Assembly (NCBI RefSeq): GCF_017409525.1
Contig: NZ_JAFQSO010000012.1
Location: 1-64,000, forward strand
DNA: 64,000 bases
From: Methanobrevibacter sp.
Lineage (GTDB): Archaea > Methanobacteriota > Methanobacteria > Methanobacteriales > Methanobacteriaceae
Direction of reading: 5' to 3'
The notes under the pieces are model-generated. The model did no database searches. It worked only from the letters and a program-made list of their open reading frames with translations, and had not been told where the DNA came from. This document shows, one piece after another, positions 28,916-38,901 of this stretch; the first letter of the stretch is position 1, and each line of letters opens with the position of its first letter. A program made the translations under genes and the position numbers.

Positions 28916-31900
28916 ATGAAGTTGAATAAAATATTACCTATATTGATTTTAATCACAGTATTATTTGTTTCAATATCAGCTATTAGTGCAGAACCTATAT
29001 CTGATGAAACGGTAATCGCTGATGGTTCAAGTCAAAATGATGGTGATTCTGTCAATTATTATGTATCTGACGATGGTTCAGATAGTAATGACGGTTCTCA
29101 AAGTTCACCATTTAAAACTATTGGAAAGGCTGTCGAAAAGACCAGCGCCAATAAAACTACAAATATATACTTGGCAGATGGTATATATCAAGGAGACGGA
29201 AATGTTAACCTGACCATGGCTAGCAACATTAATTTAATTGGAACTTCTGTTGATAATACAATTTTGGACGGTTCCAATGCTAACTGGTTGGCAAACATGA
29301 CCAATGGAGTATTGAATATTAAAGCTTTGACAATTAAAAATTTCTTCTTGACCATTAACAAAACTGGTACAAATGCCGGTATTATCACTAGTGACTCTGA
29401 TGTAAATTTGGACAATGTAATCATCTCAGACAACATCATCAAGACAGTTTTAGGTGCAGATGAAGAAAAATCCACAATTTACACTGGTGTATTGCTAAGT
29501 ACTGGAAAAATCACTATTTCCAATGTGGTCGGATTTAACAACTTAATCAACAATACACAAGGAACAACCTTAGCAGACTTAAGAAAATTAGCTGATTGGG
29601 GATGTGTAATCTGTTCATTTGACTCCGCAAGAGTTGACAATTCCTATTTCTACAACAATAAGGGAAGCAGGTCATCTGTAGTTTATGCACATACTTTATC
29701 CACTCTCGATGTCATGAACAGTGTATTTGTCAACAACACTGCAACATACTGTGGCGGAGTATTCTTATCTTACTTAAACACTACCACCCACATTAGCAAC
29801 TCCTATTTCAAAAAGAACAACGGAACTAATGCTGGAGGTATTATTTACCAACAAAGATACTGTAACATGTATGTTGACGATTGTATCTTTGAAGACAACT
29901 ACGCAAACACCGGTGGATCATTGTACGCACACCACTACAGTAACCTTACTGCAACAAACTGTTCATTCTCAACCGGCCGTGCAAGAACCGGTTCAGCTAT
30001 AATCGGTGCTGACTTTGTTATTTTAAATGTATCTGATTGTGTATTTGATAGAAACACTGCAAGTGAAGGAGCAATCATGGGTGATGAAGGTTGTCAAATG
30101 ATTGTCGACAATTGTGTATTCACCAACAACGTTGCAACTTTCGGAGCAGCAGTATTCGGAGACATGATCAACGATATTTCAGTTTCAAACTCTTTATTAG
30201 TAAACAACTCAGCTACATACGGTGGAGCAATATTCGGAACCTTTGAAACCACAGTCACTATAACCAACAATACTTTTGTTGGCAACACAGCTGTAAACGG
30301 TTCTGTAGTATTTGTTGACAATACTGGTAAACTTGATGAAGAGCCTGAAACTCCTGCACGTGACGGAATAACAAGTGAAATTATTTCAGAAGAAAATACA
30401 TATATCAACAACACATCTGAAGACAATTTATTAATTGTTAACTATGGTGAACCTGTTAATTATTATGTATCCCCTCAAGGATCAGATAGCAATAACGGTA
30501 CTCAAGATTCCCCATTTAAAACTATTGCAAAAGCTGTTGAAAAAGCAACTGAATATAAAATAACAAATATCTTCCTGGCAGAAGGAATTTACCAAGGTGA
30601 AGGAAACGTTAACCTAACTGTCCCAACCGGAATTATTTTAGTTGGTGTTTCTCCTGATAAAACTATTTTGGATGGTTCCAATGCTAACTGGTTAGCAAAA
30701 GTCAACGATGGAGTATTGTTTATTAAAAATTTAACTATACAAAACTTCTTCTTGACCATAGATAAAACAGGAACTAATGCTGGTATCATTACAAGTGACT
30801 CTGAAGTAATTTTAGACACTGTAGTCATCTCAGACAACACTATTAAAACAGTATTAGGTGCTGGAGAAGAAAAATCCACAATCTACACTGGAGTATTGTT
30901 AAGTACCGGAAAAATCACCATTAACAATGTGGTCGGATTTAACAACTTAATCAACAATACACAAGGAACAACCTTAGCAGACTTAAGAAAATTAGCTGAT
31001 TGGGGATGCGTAATCTGTTCATTTGATGCAGCAACTATCAACAATTCCTATTTCTACAACAACAAAGGAAGTAGGTCATCTGTAGTTTATGCACATACTT
31101 TATCCACTCTCGATGTCATGAACAGCGTATTTGTCAACAACACTGCAACATACTGTGGCGGAGTATTCTTATCTTACTTAAACACTACCACCCACATTAG
31201 CAACTCCTATTTCAAAAAGAACAACGGAACTAATGCTGGAGGTATTATCTATCAACAAAGATACTGTAACATGTATGTTGACGACTGTATATTTGAAGAC
31301 AACTACGCAAACACCGGTGGATCATTATACGCACACCACTACAGTAACCTTACTGCAACAAACTGTTCATTCTCAACCGGCCGTGCAAGAACCGGTTCAG
31401 CTATAATCGGTGCTGACTTTGTTATTTTAAATGTATCCGATTGTGTATTTGATAGAAACACTGCAAGTGAAGGAGCAATCATGGGTGATGAAGGTTGTCA
31501 AATGATTGTCGACAATTGTGTATTCACCAACAACGTTGCAACTTTCGGAGCAGCAGTATTCGGAGACATGATCAACGACATTTCAGTTACTAACTCTTTA
31601 TTAGTAAACAACTCAGCTACATACGGTGGAGCAATATTCGGAACCTTTGAAACTATCGTGAAAATAATTAACAATACTTTCGTTGACAACTCAGCTGTAA
31701 ACGGATCCATTGTATTTGTTGACAATACCGGTAAACTTGATGAAGAGCCTGAAACTCCGGCATATGACGGAATTACCAGTGCTATTTATTCAAAAGACAA
31801 CATATATGTTAACAACACTTCTGAAGACAATTTACTAATTGTCAATTATGAAACAGAAAACAATCCTGTTTTAAAAGACACTCAAATAATTGTTTCAGAT

Positions 31901-32458
31901 GTTACTACAACCGTCTACATCAAGTCAATTGATGGAAATAAAAAATCTAAAGTTATAATCACATTAAAAGACAATGAAGGAAATGTTTTATCAAACAAAG
32001 AACTCACCATAGTTCTAAACGGCGAAATTTTAACTCAAAAAACTGATGAAAATGGAACCTCTACAGTAGAAGTTGCCATTACAAAAGCAGGAACCTATGA
32101 TTGTGTTGTCAGCTTTGCCGGTGATAAAAACTACAAATCCTCAATTGCAGCATCAAAAGTTGTTGTTAACAAGAAAACAGCAAAACTTATCGTGAAAAAA
32201 GCAACTTTCAAAGTAAAAGCTAAAACCAAATCTTACTCTGTTACTTTAAAAGATGCTAGCACCAGTAAGGTATTAGCTAAAAAACAAGTCACCATTAAAA
32301 TCAATAACAAAACCTACAAAGCTACTACCAACTCCAAAGGTGTTGCTAAAATAAATGTGAAACTGACTAAAAAAGGAACATATAAGGCTACCGTAACCTT
32401 TAATGGAGATTCCTTCTATAAGAAAGTTTCAAAAACTGGAACAATAATTATTAAATAA
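28916..32458 (+). CDS. adhesin-like protein with duplicated beta-helix module
   Basis: An 1,180-residue secreted adhesin-like protein; the ATG is preferred over a GTG twelve bases upstream because GTGAGG is then its ribosome site. After a signal peptide (ILPILILITVLFVSISAIS) come two beta-helix modules of 468 residues, each opening with NYYVSxxGSDSNxGxQxSPF, the start of DUF1565/pectate-lyase-like domains. An Ig-like domain (ELTIVLNGEILTQKTDENGT) and a Lys-rich terminal domain (TNSKGVA, LTKKGTYKA) shared with the adhesin at 11.5-16 kb follow. The frame is intact. It probably attaches to the wall through the basic tail. Confidence 0.9.
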   Translation: MKLNKILPILILITVLFVSISAISAEPISDETVIADGSSQNDGDSVNYYVSDDGSDSNDGSQSSPFKTIGKAVEKTSANKTTNIYLADGIYQGDGNVNLTMASNINLIGTSVDNTILDGSNANWLANMTNGVLNIKALTIKNFFLTINKTGTNAGIITSDSDVNLDNVIISDNIIKTVLGADEEKSTIYTGVLLSTGKITISNVVGFNNLINNTQGTTLADLRKLADWGCVICSFDSARVDNSYFYNNKGSRSSVVYAHTLSTLDVMNSVFVNNTATYCGGVFLSYLNTTTHISNSYFKKNNGTNAGGIIYQQRYCNMYVDDCIFEDNYANTGGSLYAHHYSNLTATNCSFSTGRARTGSAIIGADFVILNVSDCVFDRNTASEGAIMGDEGCQMIVDNCVFTNNVATFGAAVFGDMINDISVSNSLLVNNSATYGGAIFGTFETTVTITNNTFVGNTAVNGSVVFVDNTGKLDEEPETPARDGITSEIISEENTYINNTSEDNLLIVNYGEPVNYYVSPQGSDSNNGTQDSPFKTIAKAVEKATEYKITNIFLAEGIYQGEGNVNLTVPTGIILVGVSPDKTILDGSNANWLAKVNDGVLFIKNLTIQNFFLTIDKTGTNAGIITSDSEVILDTVVISDNTIKTVLGAGEEKSTIYTGVLLSTGKITINNVVGFNNLINNTQGTTLADLRKLADWGCVICSFDAATINNSYFYNNKGSRSSVVYAHTLSTLDVMNSVFVNNTATYCGGVFLSYLNTTTHISNSYFKKNNGTNAGGIIYQQRYCNMYVDDCIFEDNYANTGGSLYAHHYSNLTATNCSFSTGRARTGSAIIGADFVILNVSDCVFDRNTASEGAIMGDEGCQMIVDNCVFTNNVATFGAAVFGDMINDISVTNSLLVNNSATYGGAIFGTFETIVKIINNTFVDNSAVNGSIVFVDNTGKLDEEPETPAYDGITSAIYSKDNIYVNNTSEDNLLIVNYETENNPVLKDTQIIVSDVTTTVYIKSIDGNKKSKVIITLKDNEGNVLSNKELTIVLNGEILTQKTDENGTSTVEVAITKAGTYDCVVSFAGDKNYKSSIAASKVVVNKKTAKLIVKKATFKVKAKTKSYSVTLKDASTSKVLAKKQVTIKINNKTYKATTNSKGVAKINVKLTKKGTYKATVTFNGDSFYKKVSKTGTIIIK
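29060..31860 (+). repeat. 1,404-bp in-frame tandem duplication
   Basis: Two copies of a 468-codon module lie head to tail. Between about 29500-30345 and 30904-31749 the DNA is almost identical, while the first 400 bp of each copy differ clearly. That contrast suggests gene conversion of the distal part or selection on the proximal part. Confidence 0.85.
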
Positions 32459-32490
32459 GGAGATTTAATTATCTCCACTTTTTTTATTTT
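32459..32490 (+). terminator. terminator of the duplicated-module adhesin
   Basis: GGAGAT, loop TTAATT and ATCTCC form a six-pair stem directly after the stop codon, followed by a long T-rich run. Confidence 0.7.
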
Positions 32491-32877
32491 TTTATTAGAT
32501 ACATTTCTAACAATTAAAACATATTTATCGTTAATTAAATTAAAAGTAGGGTTTTTATTTTAATTTTATTCATCGTATTTTTCATTAACATTATGATTAT
32601 TGAAAATTAATTTAATTTTATCTCGACCATATACATCAAACAATTCCCAAAAGTAAATTTAAACCATAAAATAAATTCTGTAATGTTAATTTAGAAATTT
32701 CACAAAAAATGGGATTAATCTTTAAGTTTAATTATTAATTTGCGGTGTTATTGTATTTGTATTGTAACAGTTGCCTCCATTCAAGAAGGGTATTACATTA
32801 GAAAAGGAAAAGAAATAGTGTAAAATTTAAAATGAAATAAATATTTGATTTTCTAGCTACAAGAAAAGCTAGAAAGT
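32491..32877. other. non-coding region between convergent genes
   Basis: AT-rich, with no gene found. It ends with the terminator of the leftward glycosyltransferase gene. A 12-base fragment (CATATACATCAA, near 32628) matches the candidate recombination sites but lacks the right arm. Confidence 0.4.
32850..32875 (-). terminator. terminator of the GT39-type gene
   Basis: TTTCTAGCT and AGCTAGAAA are perfect nine-base arms around eight bases, immediately after the stop codon of the leftward gene. Confidence 0.6.
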
Positions 32878-34455
32878 TCAAACATTAGTCCTCTCATATA
32901 GGTACAAGTCATTGAAGACCCGTATTTCAGTGAAGTTCTGCAACTCATACAGTCTGGACGACGCTATATAATACGATATATCGGCTTGATCGATTGCTGA
33001 CTGGTTACGTGAGACAAGACCCATAGCGTTATCTCCATACAACCAAAGGTATGCCCTTTGATTGTAAACTCCAATTTTCACGTCAGGATTATCAGGATTC
33101 AATTCATGTATGTAGTCTATCACTTCCTGATGGGAATTGAATCTGTCTGTCTGCTCATATGTCATAGTAAATGCAAATCCTTGAATTGCAAATAGAATAA
33201 TCAATACAATCGGAATTACATTCTTGTTGATTTTGAAATTAATTTGGATATTGTCTACAGCTTTCAATAGGAAGAATATAACGGCAGGCATTGCTGGAAT
33301 TATGTATCTAGTTACTTTAATATTGTAGTTTGAATAGAATATCAGGTTTGAAAGAAGCCACATCATCATCAGAATTCCTATCTTGTGCTTCGAGTCTTGA
33401 CCAATATAATAGAATGCAAGCATGACCATGAATATTGTAATCAGAGGACTTACATCGCGAACTATTAACACTGATAGAATCAACAATATCATCGGAAGTT
33501 TTTCAATCCTTTTCAGATTTGTTGTATTGTTCATAACCCAAATTCCTGCACCAACAACAAATATTGCTATAACAGCCCAAGAAAGTAATGTAGGGTTTTT
33601 AATTATTGGATTAGCGCTGAACAGAGTATTGGAATTTGATATGAAATTAGGCAGTTTTTCCAGATAATAAGTTATGCTAGGGTTGAATGCAGGGTCTGAA
33701 TAGTATCCTGATTCTCCAGTGGCCCTATTTACCATCTGGTGACCTGCTTCAAATTGACCATGGCCCATAGCTACAACAACAGCTAAAATTATTATACCAA
33801 TGACCGCTCCAATTATGAAAGCTTTTTTGATATATTTCTTATCTTCTTCATGTATTTTGAATCCTTTTTGATAGATATAATAAAGAATAAGAGGAGGCAA
33901 TGTTAATACAACACTGTATCTTGTGAAAAATCCTAAAACAAATATCAAGCTTGCATATAGGTAAAATTTAGGATTCTCATCAATAGCGATTATGCCGAAT
34001 AGTATAAGCCAAATTGTGAAACTAACAGCCGGAATGTCTAAAGTACCGTTTGCAAGCCAGACCAAATTTAGGGAAAGTGTTGAATAAACGATTACTCCTG
34101 TTAAGCTGTAAATCTTATTGAAATATCGTCTGAGGAGGAAATAGAGTCCAATATTACCTATAATTGCAAGCACTCCAGTTACAATATAGATTGCTACTGT
34201 ATCAACCAATCCAAGTCTAAATAATATTGATGTTAAAAAGCACACTGTCGGCGACAGGAAAATGTTTTCTGCAGCGCATCGGTTTATTCCAGTATAATAA
34301 AGAGCATTTACAAGATATACATATACATCAGAACAAGTCACTCCAACCTTGAGGTTGAAATAGATGTAGTGTATAACAAGAAGTGTGCTAAAGAGTATTA
34401 AAAATACTAAAAAATATTTGTCCCTTTTATCTAACTTAAATTCCTCAAACATCAT
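32878..34455 (-). CDS. GT39/PMT-like polytopic membrane glycosyltransferase
   Basis: A 525-residue membrane protein with about 11-12 helices and a small C-terminal soluble domain. An acidic residue follows the first helix (GVTCSDVYVYL, Asp at about 43), matching the first-loop catalytic Asp of the GT-C fold, and TGINRC resembles the next loop. The late segment around SNYNIKVTRYIIPAMPA matches GT39-type proteins that ends with RY(L/I)xPxxP. It probably transfers a sugar from a polyprenyl-phosphate carrier onto a protein or glycan outside the membrane. Archaeal N-glycan or wall-polymer decoration is possible. It is read alone with its own terminator. Confidence 0.7.
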   Translation of the reverse strand: MMFEEFKLDKRDKYFLVFLILFSTLLVIHYIYFNLKVGVTCSDVYVYLVNALYYTGINRCAAENIFLSPTVCFLTSILFRLGLVDTVAIYIVTGVLAIIGNIGLYFLLRRYFNKIYSLTGVIVYSTLSLNLVWLANGTLDIPAVSFTIWLILFGIIAIDENPKFYLYASLIFVLGFFTRYSVVLTLPPLILYYIYQKGFKIHEEDKKYIKKAFIIGAVIGIIILAVVVAMGHGQFEAGHQMVNRATGESGYYSDPAFNPSITYYLEKLPNFISNSNTLFSANPIIKNPTLLSWAVIAIFVVGAGIWVMNNTTNLKRIEKLPMILLILSVLIVRDVSPLITIFMVMLAFYYIGQDSKHKIGILMMMWLLSNLIFYSNYNIKVTRYIIPAMPAVIFFLLKAVDNIQINFKINKNVIPIVLIILFAIQGFAFTMTYEQTDRFNSHQEVIDYIHELNPDNPDVKIGVYNQRAYLWLYGDNAMGLVSRNQSAIDQADISYYIASSRLYELQNFTEIRVFNDLYLYERTNV

Positions 34456-34589
34456 TATTATTTCTTTTACACTTACTATTTAATTATTTCTTAAAATAAT
34501 ATGGCTGATGCAATAATGTTGAGTATTAATAAAAATAGAAATGTTGCACTACAATATCTATAAAGTAGTACAAATCAAAAAAAATATAA

Positions 34590-35429
34590 TTAATCCAATA
34601 ATCCATAGAGTTCTGGAATTACCTGTTCAAATTTAACTCCATACTTGTGGTTTTCATCGCCGATGGTTTTTTCAATTGCTCTTTTTGTAAATTCACCGGC
34701 AATCTTTGCTGCCTGTGAAGGGGATTTGCCAATCATGGTTGATCCTACAAATGCTGAAGCGAAAACATCACCGGTTCCATGGGACACGTAGTCAATCTTA
34801 TCATTGTATACGATTTCACAGGATGATTCATCTTTATCTAAAACAATCATTCCCAGTTCGTTTTGCCTGTGTGTATCTCCTTTTAATATCACATGCCTTT
34901 TTGTAAATGCGGAAAGCTCATTTGCCATTTCCAGCATTTCCTCTTTTGTGAATTCCTCTTTCCAAGGCTTGTGCAATATGTAGCAGGCTTCGGTTGTATT
35001 TGGAAGGATAAAATCTCCTAATTTGCATAGCTCACCCATCTTATCAGCGAATTCCTGATCGAATCCATTATAGAATTCACCATGGTCTGCCATTGCCGGG
35101 TCAACAAATACTAATCCTCCAGGCTTTAGTCTGGAGTCAATGATTTCTTTAATGTAATCAAGCTGTTCTATTGATGCGATGAATCCTGTATATATGGCAT
35201 CGAAATATATTTCTTCTTTCTCCCAATGCTTTCTGATTTCAGGAAGGTCTTCTGTTAAATCTCTAACTGTGAAGTCTGTAAATCCTGCAGTATGAGTGGA
35301 TAAAACTGCAGAAGGAAGAATTGCAGTTTCAATTCCAAAAGCGGAAACAATTGGAAGCGCAACAGTTATTGAGCATTGACCATAACATGAGATGTCCTGA
35401 ATTGTTAAGATTTTAGTTGTTTCATTCAT
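34590..35429 (-). CDS. pdxY: pyridoxal/pyridoxamine kinase
   Basis: A 279-residue ribokinase-fold vitamin B6 kinase that phosphorylates pyridoxal or pyridoxamine for the salvage of PLP. The N-terminal TIQDISCYGQCSITVALP, the central VFVDPAMADHGEFYNGF and the anion-hole motif YVSHGTGDVFAS near residue 223 (catalytic Asp in GTGD) identify it. Length is typical of PdxY. A hydroxymethylpyrimidine kinase (ThiD) is the nearest alternative but lacks the SCYGQCS start. It is read alone, 120 bp from the sugar-polymer pair. Confidence 0.85.
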   Translation of the reverse strand: MNETTKILTIQDISCYGQCSITVALPIVSAFGIETAILPSAVLSTHTAGFTDFTVRDLTEDLPEIRKHWEKEEIYFDAIYTGFIASIEQLDYIKEIIDSRLKPGGLVFVDPAMADHGEFYNGFDQEFADKMGELCKLGDFILPNTTEACYILHKPWKEEFTKEEMLEMANELSAFTKRHVILKGDTHRQNELGMIVLDKDESSCEIVYNDKIDYVSHGTGDVFASAFVGSTMIGKSPSQAAKIAGEFTKRAIEKTIGDENHKYGVKFEQVIPELYGLLD

Positions 35430-35549
35430 TTTTTCAACCTAATAATTAATAAATTTTATAAAAATCTTCATTCATAATATATAGCAAGTGTTATATATAG
35501 TTTTGTAGTATTAAAATGTACATTTTGCCACATTTTTTCCTAATTTCAA

Positions 35550-36671
35550 TCATCTAAAGGCTTTTCGGCTGTTCCAAATTTCTTTAGTCGATTTAAAGCC
35601 ACTTCTTTTTAGTGATTTTGGATTAAATTCATTTATTATATTAACTACCTTTTCAATAGAGTTTTCACTGTCTTCTAGAAGACTTGTATCGTTTTGAGGT
35701 GCCAAATTTTCAAATGCCTCGGGGATTTCATCAATCTTTACAATTGGAATGTTCAATGTTTTGGCCAAATCCACACTGCCATGGGTTTGGTGGAAACCTT
35801 CAATTTTTAGCGATGGAATGTTAAAAACGCCCGCTTCAATTGTCATGCCCATGCCTGCAGCATAGATGAGCTGTGATGCGGCATTCATAAAACTTAACAA
35901 ATCAACATATTGGGGCAAGACCTTGATTCTTGAGGATGAAACTAGTTTTTCAACCATGTTCCTGTCGAATCTGTAAGGAGCAATCAATACGTTGCGGTCG
36001 AGTTTTTCAATGGATTTTATCAAGGGGTCTATGTCGCCATCCTTCAGGTCTCCCCCAAGAACAACCAAAACAAAATCTTCCATGCCATATTTGGCATAGA
36101 TTTCCTCCTTATCAATTAAATTGTTGTCCCTGATATAGTCATCGACATATTTCGCCATTGGATAGCCGTTGATGTTCACTACATTGTCGAGTTTATAATT
36201 ATTCTTTAGATATTCCTTGTATTCTTGTGATGGAACAGTGACAAGATTTGCTTGGGATATGACTTCAATAGGATTATATATGTCCTGTTCGATGTGTATG
36301 ACAGGGATTCTTAATATATTTGCAGCCACAATTGATTTTCTAACATCTCCAGCATTCCCTGCAGTTATCAACAGGTCAACATTCTTTCCCCTGAGAGCGT
36401 TGAAGGACTTTAAGATATCCCTTGAAATTAGATAAACAAGTTTTGGCTTTGAATTCTTCTTACCTCTTCTGCCTTCTCCAATGTAGTATAGCTCATCGCA
36501 ATAGGGTTTTAGGAAATCCTTTGCAGATTCTCCATGATAAAGGCCAATCATCTTATTTATCTTGAAGTTTAGTTTATTTTCCTTTTCCAATTCCATTAAT
36601 CTTTCGATAATGGGAATAAATGTCTTGGCAGGTGTGATTTCGCCTGCAAGGGCTATATTTTTAGATATCAT
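35550..36671 (-). CDS. GT-B glycosyltransferase / UDP-GlcNAc 2-epimerase-like protein
   Basis: A 373-residue soluble protein with a GT-B-like double Rossmann layout. The N-terminal IALAGEITPAKTFIPII acts as the first glycine loop. DLLITAGNAGDVRKSIVAA, VIHIEQDIYNP and the C-terminal AAGMGMTIEAGVFNIPSLK resemble the donor-binding region of MurG-like transferases and non-hydrolysing UDP-GlcNAc 2-epimerases. The substrate cannot be told. Its ATG overlaps the end of the upstream polymerase-like gene by 11 bases, so the two are co-translated and probably act in one surface polysaccharide or pseudomurein pathway. Confidence 0.65.
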   Translation of the reverse strand: MISKNIALAGEITPAKTFIPIIERLMELEKENKLNFKINKMIGLYHGESAKDFLKPYCDELYYIGEGRRGKKNSKPKLVYLISRDILKSFNALRGKNVDLLITAGNAGDVRKSIVAANILRIPVIHIEQDIYNPIEVISQANLVTVPSQEYKEYLKNNYKLDNVVNINGYPMAKYVDDYIRDNNLIDKEEIYAKYGMEDFVLVVLGGDLKDGDIDPLIKSIEKLDRNVLIAPYRFDRNMVEKLVSSSRIKVLPQYVDLLSFMNAASQLIYAAGMGMTIEAGVFNIPSLKIEGFHQTHGSVDLAKTLNIPIVKIDEIPEAFENLAPQNDTSLLEDSENSIEKVVNIINEFNPKSLKRSGFKSTKEIWNSRKAFR

Positions 36672-37794
36672 CAGTTGAACCTCTTAAATTTTTAATGATA
36701 ATGCAGATACCAATCAAATAGAATAGCCAAACTACTATATCTGTCGGTCCTGTTTCAATCCATATAATGGTCTGTGCAAGTAAAATTCCATAAAATGCAC
36801 TTGTAACTCTTTTTTTGTGATTCTGTATGGCATGCAATGTTTTTAAAATCAAACCCAATATAAACATCTGTATAATCATTCCGATTATTCCAAAATCAAG
36901 TATGGCGGGACCGAATATGGTGGCAGTGATTGAATGTTCCCTCCCGGTTGTAACATTTCCGACTATGACTCTTGGATCGACATGTGTGAAAAATCCTGTT
37001 AAAGTAGAGTAGAAAAGACTTCCACCTGTTTGAAACTGATTCTGGATAGCAGTGGAAAATATATCCAATGTAAATGCAGCCCTATGTGACACCAGCTCCA
37101 GCGGGTTTAAGGTCCAATGCTGCCAGCTGATGGCTTGGACAGCTATAAATCCAACCACTATAAGAACGACCGCAATCGATATGATAGCCAATAAAATGTA
37201 TTTGAAGTCAATATCTCTTGTATAGTACAATGTGATTAGAGCGGATAGCATTATTGCAATTGGAGTTGTCCTGTAACCTGTCAGGACAAACAGAAATGCA
37301 CCTACTAACAATAAGATATAATGGGATTTTCTGTTGTATTTTGCAAGTAGGATATTGATGAACGGCATGAATATTATATATGAAACAAGCCAAATTTTGG
37401 TAGTTGCCCTAGCTTTCAATGTTGCAGAAAAAAGTGGAATGCCTCCCAGATAGACAAGATTGACTATCTGCAGGATTATTCCAAATAAAACCAGTCCCAC
37501 TAGAATCAATTCGTTTTTTGAATACTTTTCGAACAATGATAATTTTTGGGGATTTATTGAATTTTTATTTGGCAAGACAAATTTATTTTTCATCAGATAA
37601 TTGCTGGCATATATTCCCAAGATAAAAAACGAAAGCCCCACTGCAATATATATGTATAAATCCATATTTGGGGCAGGAATCTGCTTGTAAAAATACCACA
37701 TAGGCATGGCAATTAATATGAATAGGATTACCAATGCAACAATGATTAACGGATGGAACAAATCAAATAGCTTATCTTTAAAATTGAAATTCAT
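36661..37794 (-). CDS. oligosaccharide repeat-unit polymerase (Wzy-like)
   Basis: A 377-residue membrane protein with 10-11 helices. The marks of the archaeal/bacterial repeat-unit polymerase family are NLVYLGGIPLFS around residue 115, the GYRTTP loop near 172, and a large external loop with HRAAFTLDIF and GGSLFYSTLTGFF. It should join lipid-linked oligosaccharide units outside the membrane. The pairing with the overlapping GT-B gene downstream supports a role in a surface polymer. No flippase or MraY-like gene lies within the window, so the whole pathway is not here. Confidence 0.7.
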   Translation of the reverse strand: MNFNFKDKLFDLFHPLIIVALVILFILIAMPMWYFYKQIPAPNMDLYIYIAVGLSFFILGIYASNYLMKNKFVLPNKNSINPQKLSLFEKYSKNELILVGLVLFGIILQIVNLVYLGGIPLFSATLKARATTKIWLVSYIIFMPFINILLAKYNRKSHYILLLVGAFLFVLTGYRTTPIAIMLSALITLYYTRDIDFKYILLAIISIAVVLIVVGFIAVQAISWQHWTLNPLELVSHRAAFTLDIFSTAIQNQFQTGGSLFYSTLTGFFTHVDPRVIVGNVTTGREHSITATIFGPAILDFGIIGMIIQMFILGLILKTLHAIQNHKKRVTSAFYGILLAQTIIWIETGPTDIVVWLFYLIGICIIIKNLRGSTDDI

Positions 37795-37859
37795 AATAAT
37801 CCCTTTTTTAATTGATTATTAATATGTTTTAACTATTATAATAATCTTATTTTAAAAAT

Positions 37860-38834
37860 TCAAATTTTAAATTTCAACTCCTCCATATCTATATCACCGT
37901 ATATGTCTTCATCCAGCCAATGACTTTTGCATGCTACATGATCAAGCAGGACACATTGTGGTGGAATAGATAGGTTAGATGATTTCCAACCTCCTGAGAT
38001 TAAGTTCAATACGCATGTTATGCCAATGATTCCCAATTCATGTTTATCTTCCTTTTTGGCTCCCTTAAATGCAGTCGATTCATGAGAAACAATGTAGACT
38101 TCATGGTTGGGATACTCCTTAGAAATCTTGTATACATTGCATTTTGGATTGCAGAATGTGCAGACATATCCCAGTCTTTCCTCTTTTGCCCTGCATTTCT
38201 TATTGTTTGCATTCATGCATCCAGGTAGGATTATAGCTTTTCTCTGTCTTTTCTCATATTCGTCCTTGAATATCCTGTTCATTATCTCGGCTCCAAGCAT
38301 GTTCAAGTGATATTCAAGTTCATGTCCATGATAGAAAATGACGTCCTCCTCCATTAGATGGCTGTTTCCATTATTTTCAAGATATTTTTCTAAGTCAGAT
38401 GTATATTCCCCAAGATGCTTGCCGCTGTTTTTGCAAAACCATTTGGTTAAACTAAGGCAATCCTCCAGATTATGTGTAAAGTTTCTGAAATGAGGAATTT
38501 GATCCATATAATCTCCGGTAGCCTCCAGAAAATTAATTAGCAAATCCAAATTTTCCTGAGTTAGTTTTTCTTCATTTTTCTTGAAAGGCTTGAATAGGAA
38601 TTTTGTTAATAGCTTTCCTCTAAGTTCATCGATGAATGGTTTATCCTCTGGAAAAGCTCTTCGATATTCAGCCAGATTTGCTAAGGCCTGATGTATATTG
38701 CTATCTAAATCTAAAGCTGTTGTTCCATATAGATACCAGTAAACACCAATGCATAATGCTTCAAGGGATTCTTCATCATTTTTAAAATTGAATTCTTGAG
38801 CGTAATCAATGAATTCATCTCCAAAAACTTTCAC
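37860..38834 (-). CDS. DUF116 family Cys-rich protein
   Basis: A 324-residue protein from a GTG start. The first 190 residues are helical. The C-terminal half carries the DUF116 cysteine pattern: LPGCMNANNKKC, then YVCTFCNPKCNVYKIS, and two further Cys near SIPPQCVLLDHVACKSHW. Such a set would bind a metal or Fe-S cluster. DUF116 proteins are common in methanogens and have no proven function. A TetR regulator lies 67 bp upstream on the same strand and may control or share its transcript. Confidence 0.75.
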   Translation of the reverse strand: MKVFGDEFIDYAQEFNFKNDEESLEALCIGVYWYLYGTTALDLDSNIHQALANLAEYRRAFPEDKPFIDELRGKLLTKFLFKPFKKNEEKLTQENLDLLINFLEATGDYMDQIPHFRNFTHNLEDCLSLTKWFCKNSGKHLGEYTSDLEKYLENNGNSHLMEEDVIFYHGHELEYHLNMLGAEIMNRIFKDEYEKRQRKAIILPGCMNANNKKCRAKEERLGYVCTFCNPKCNVYKISKEYPNHEVYIVSHESTAFKGAKKEDKHELGIIGITCVLNLISGGWKSSNLSIPPQCVLLDHVACKSHWLDEDIYGDIDMEELKFKI

Positions 38835-38901
38835 TCTTGTATAATAATCATGATTTAATTTGTAAGGGAAAATGCTTTCATCTCCTATTGAAAAAATTAT
38901 T

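Noticed and set aside
32628-32645. Third copy of the candidate recombination site
   Set aside because: Only the left 12 bases match; the right arm is missing, so chance is likely in this base composition.
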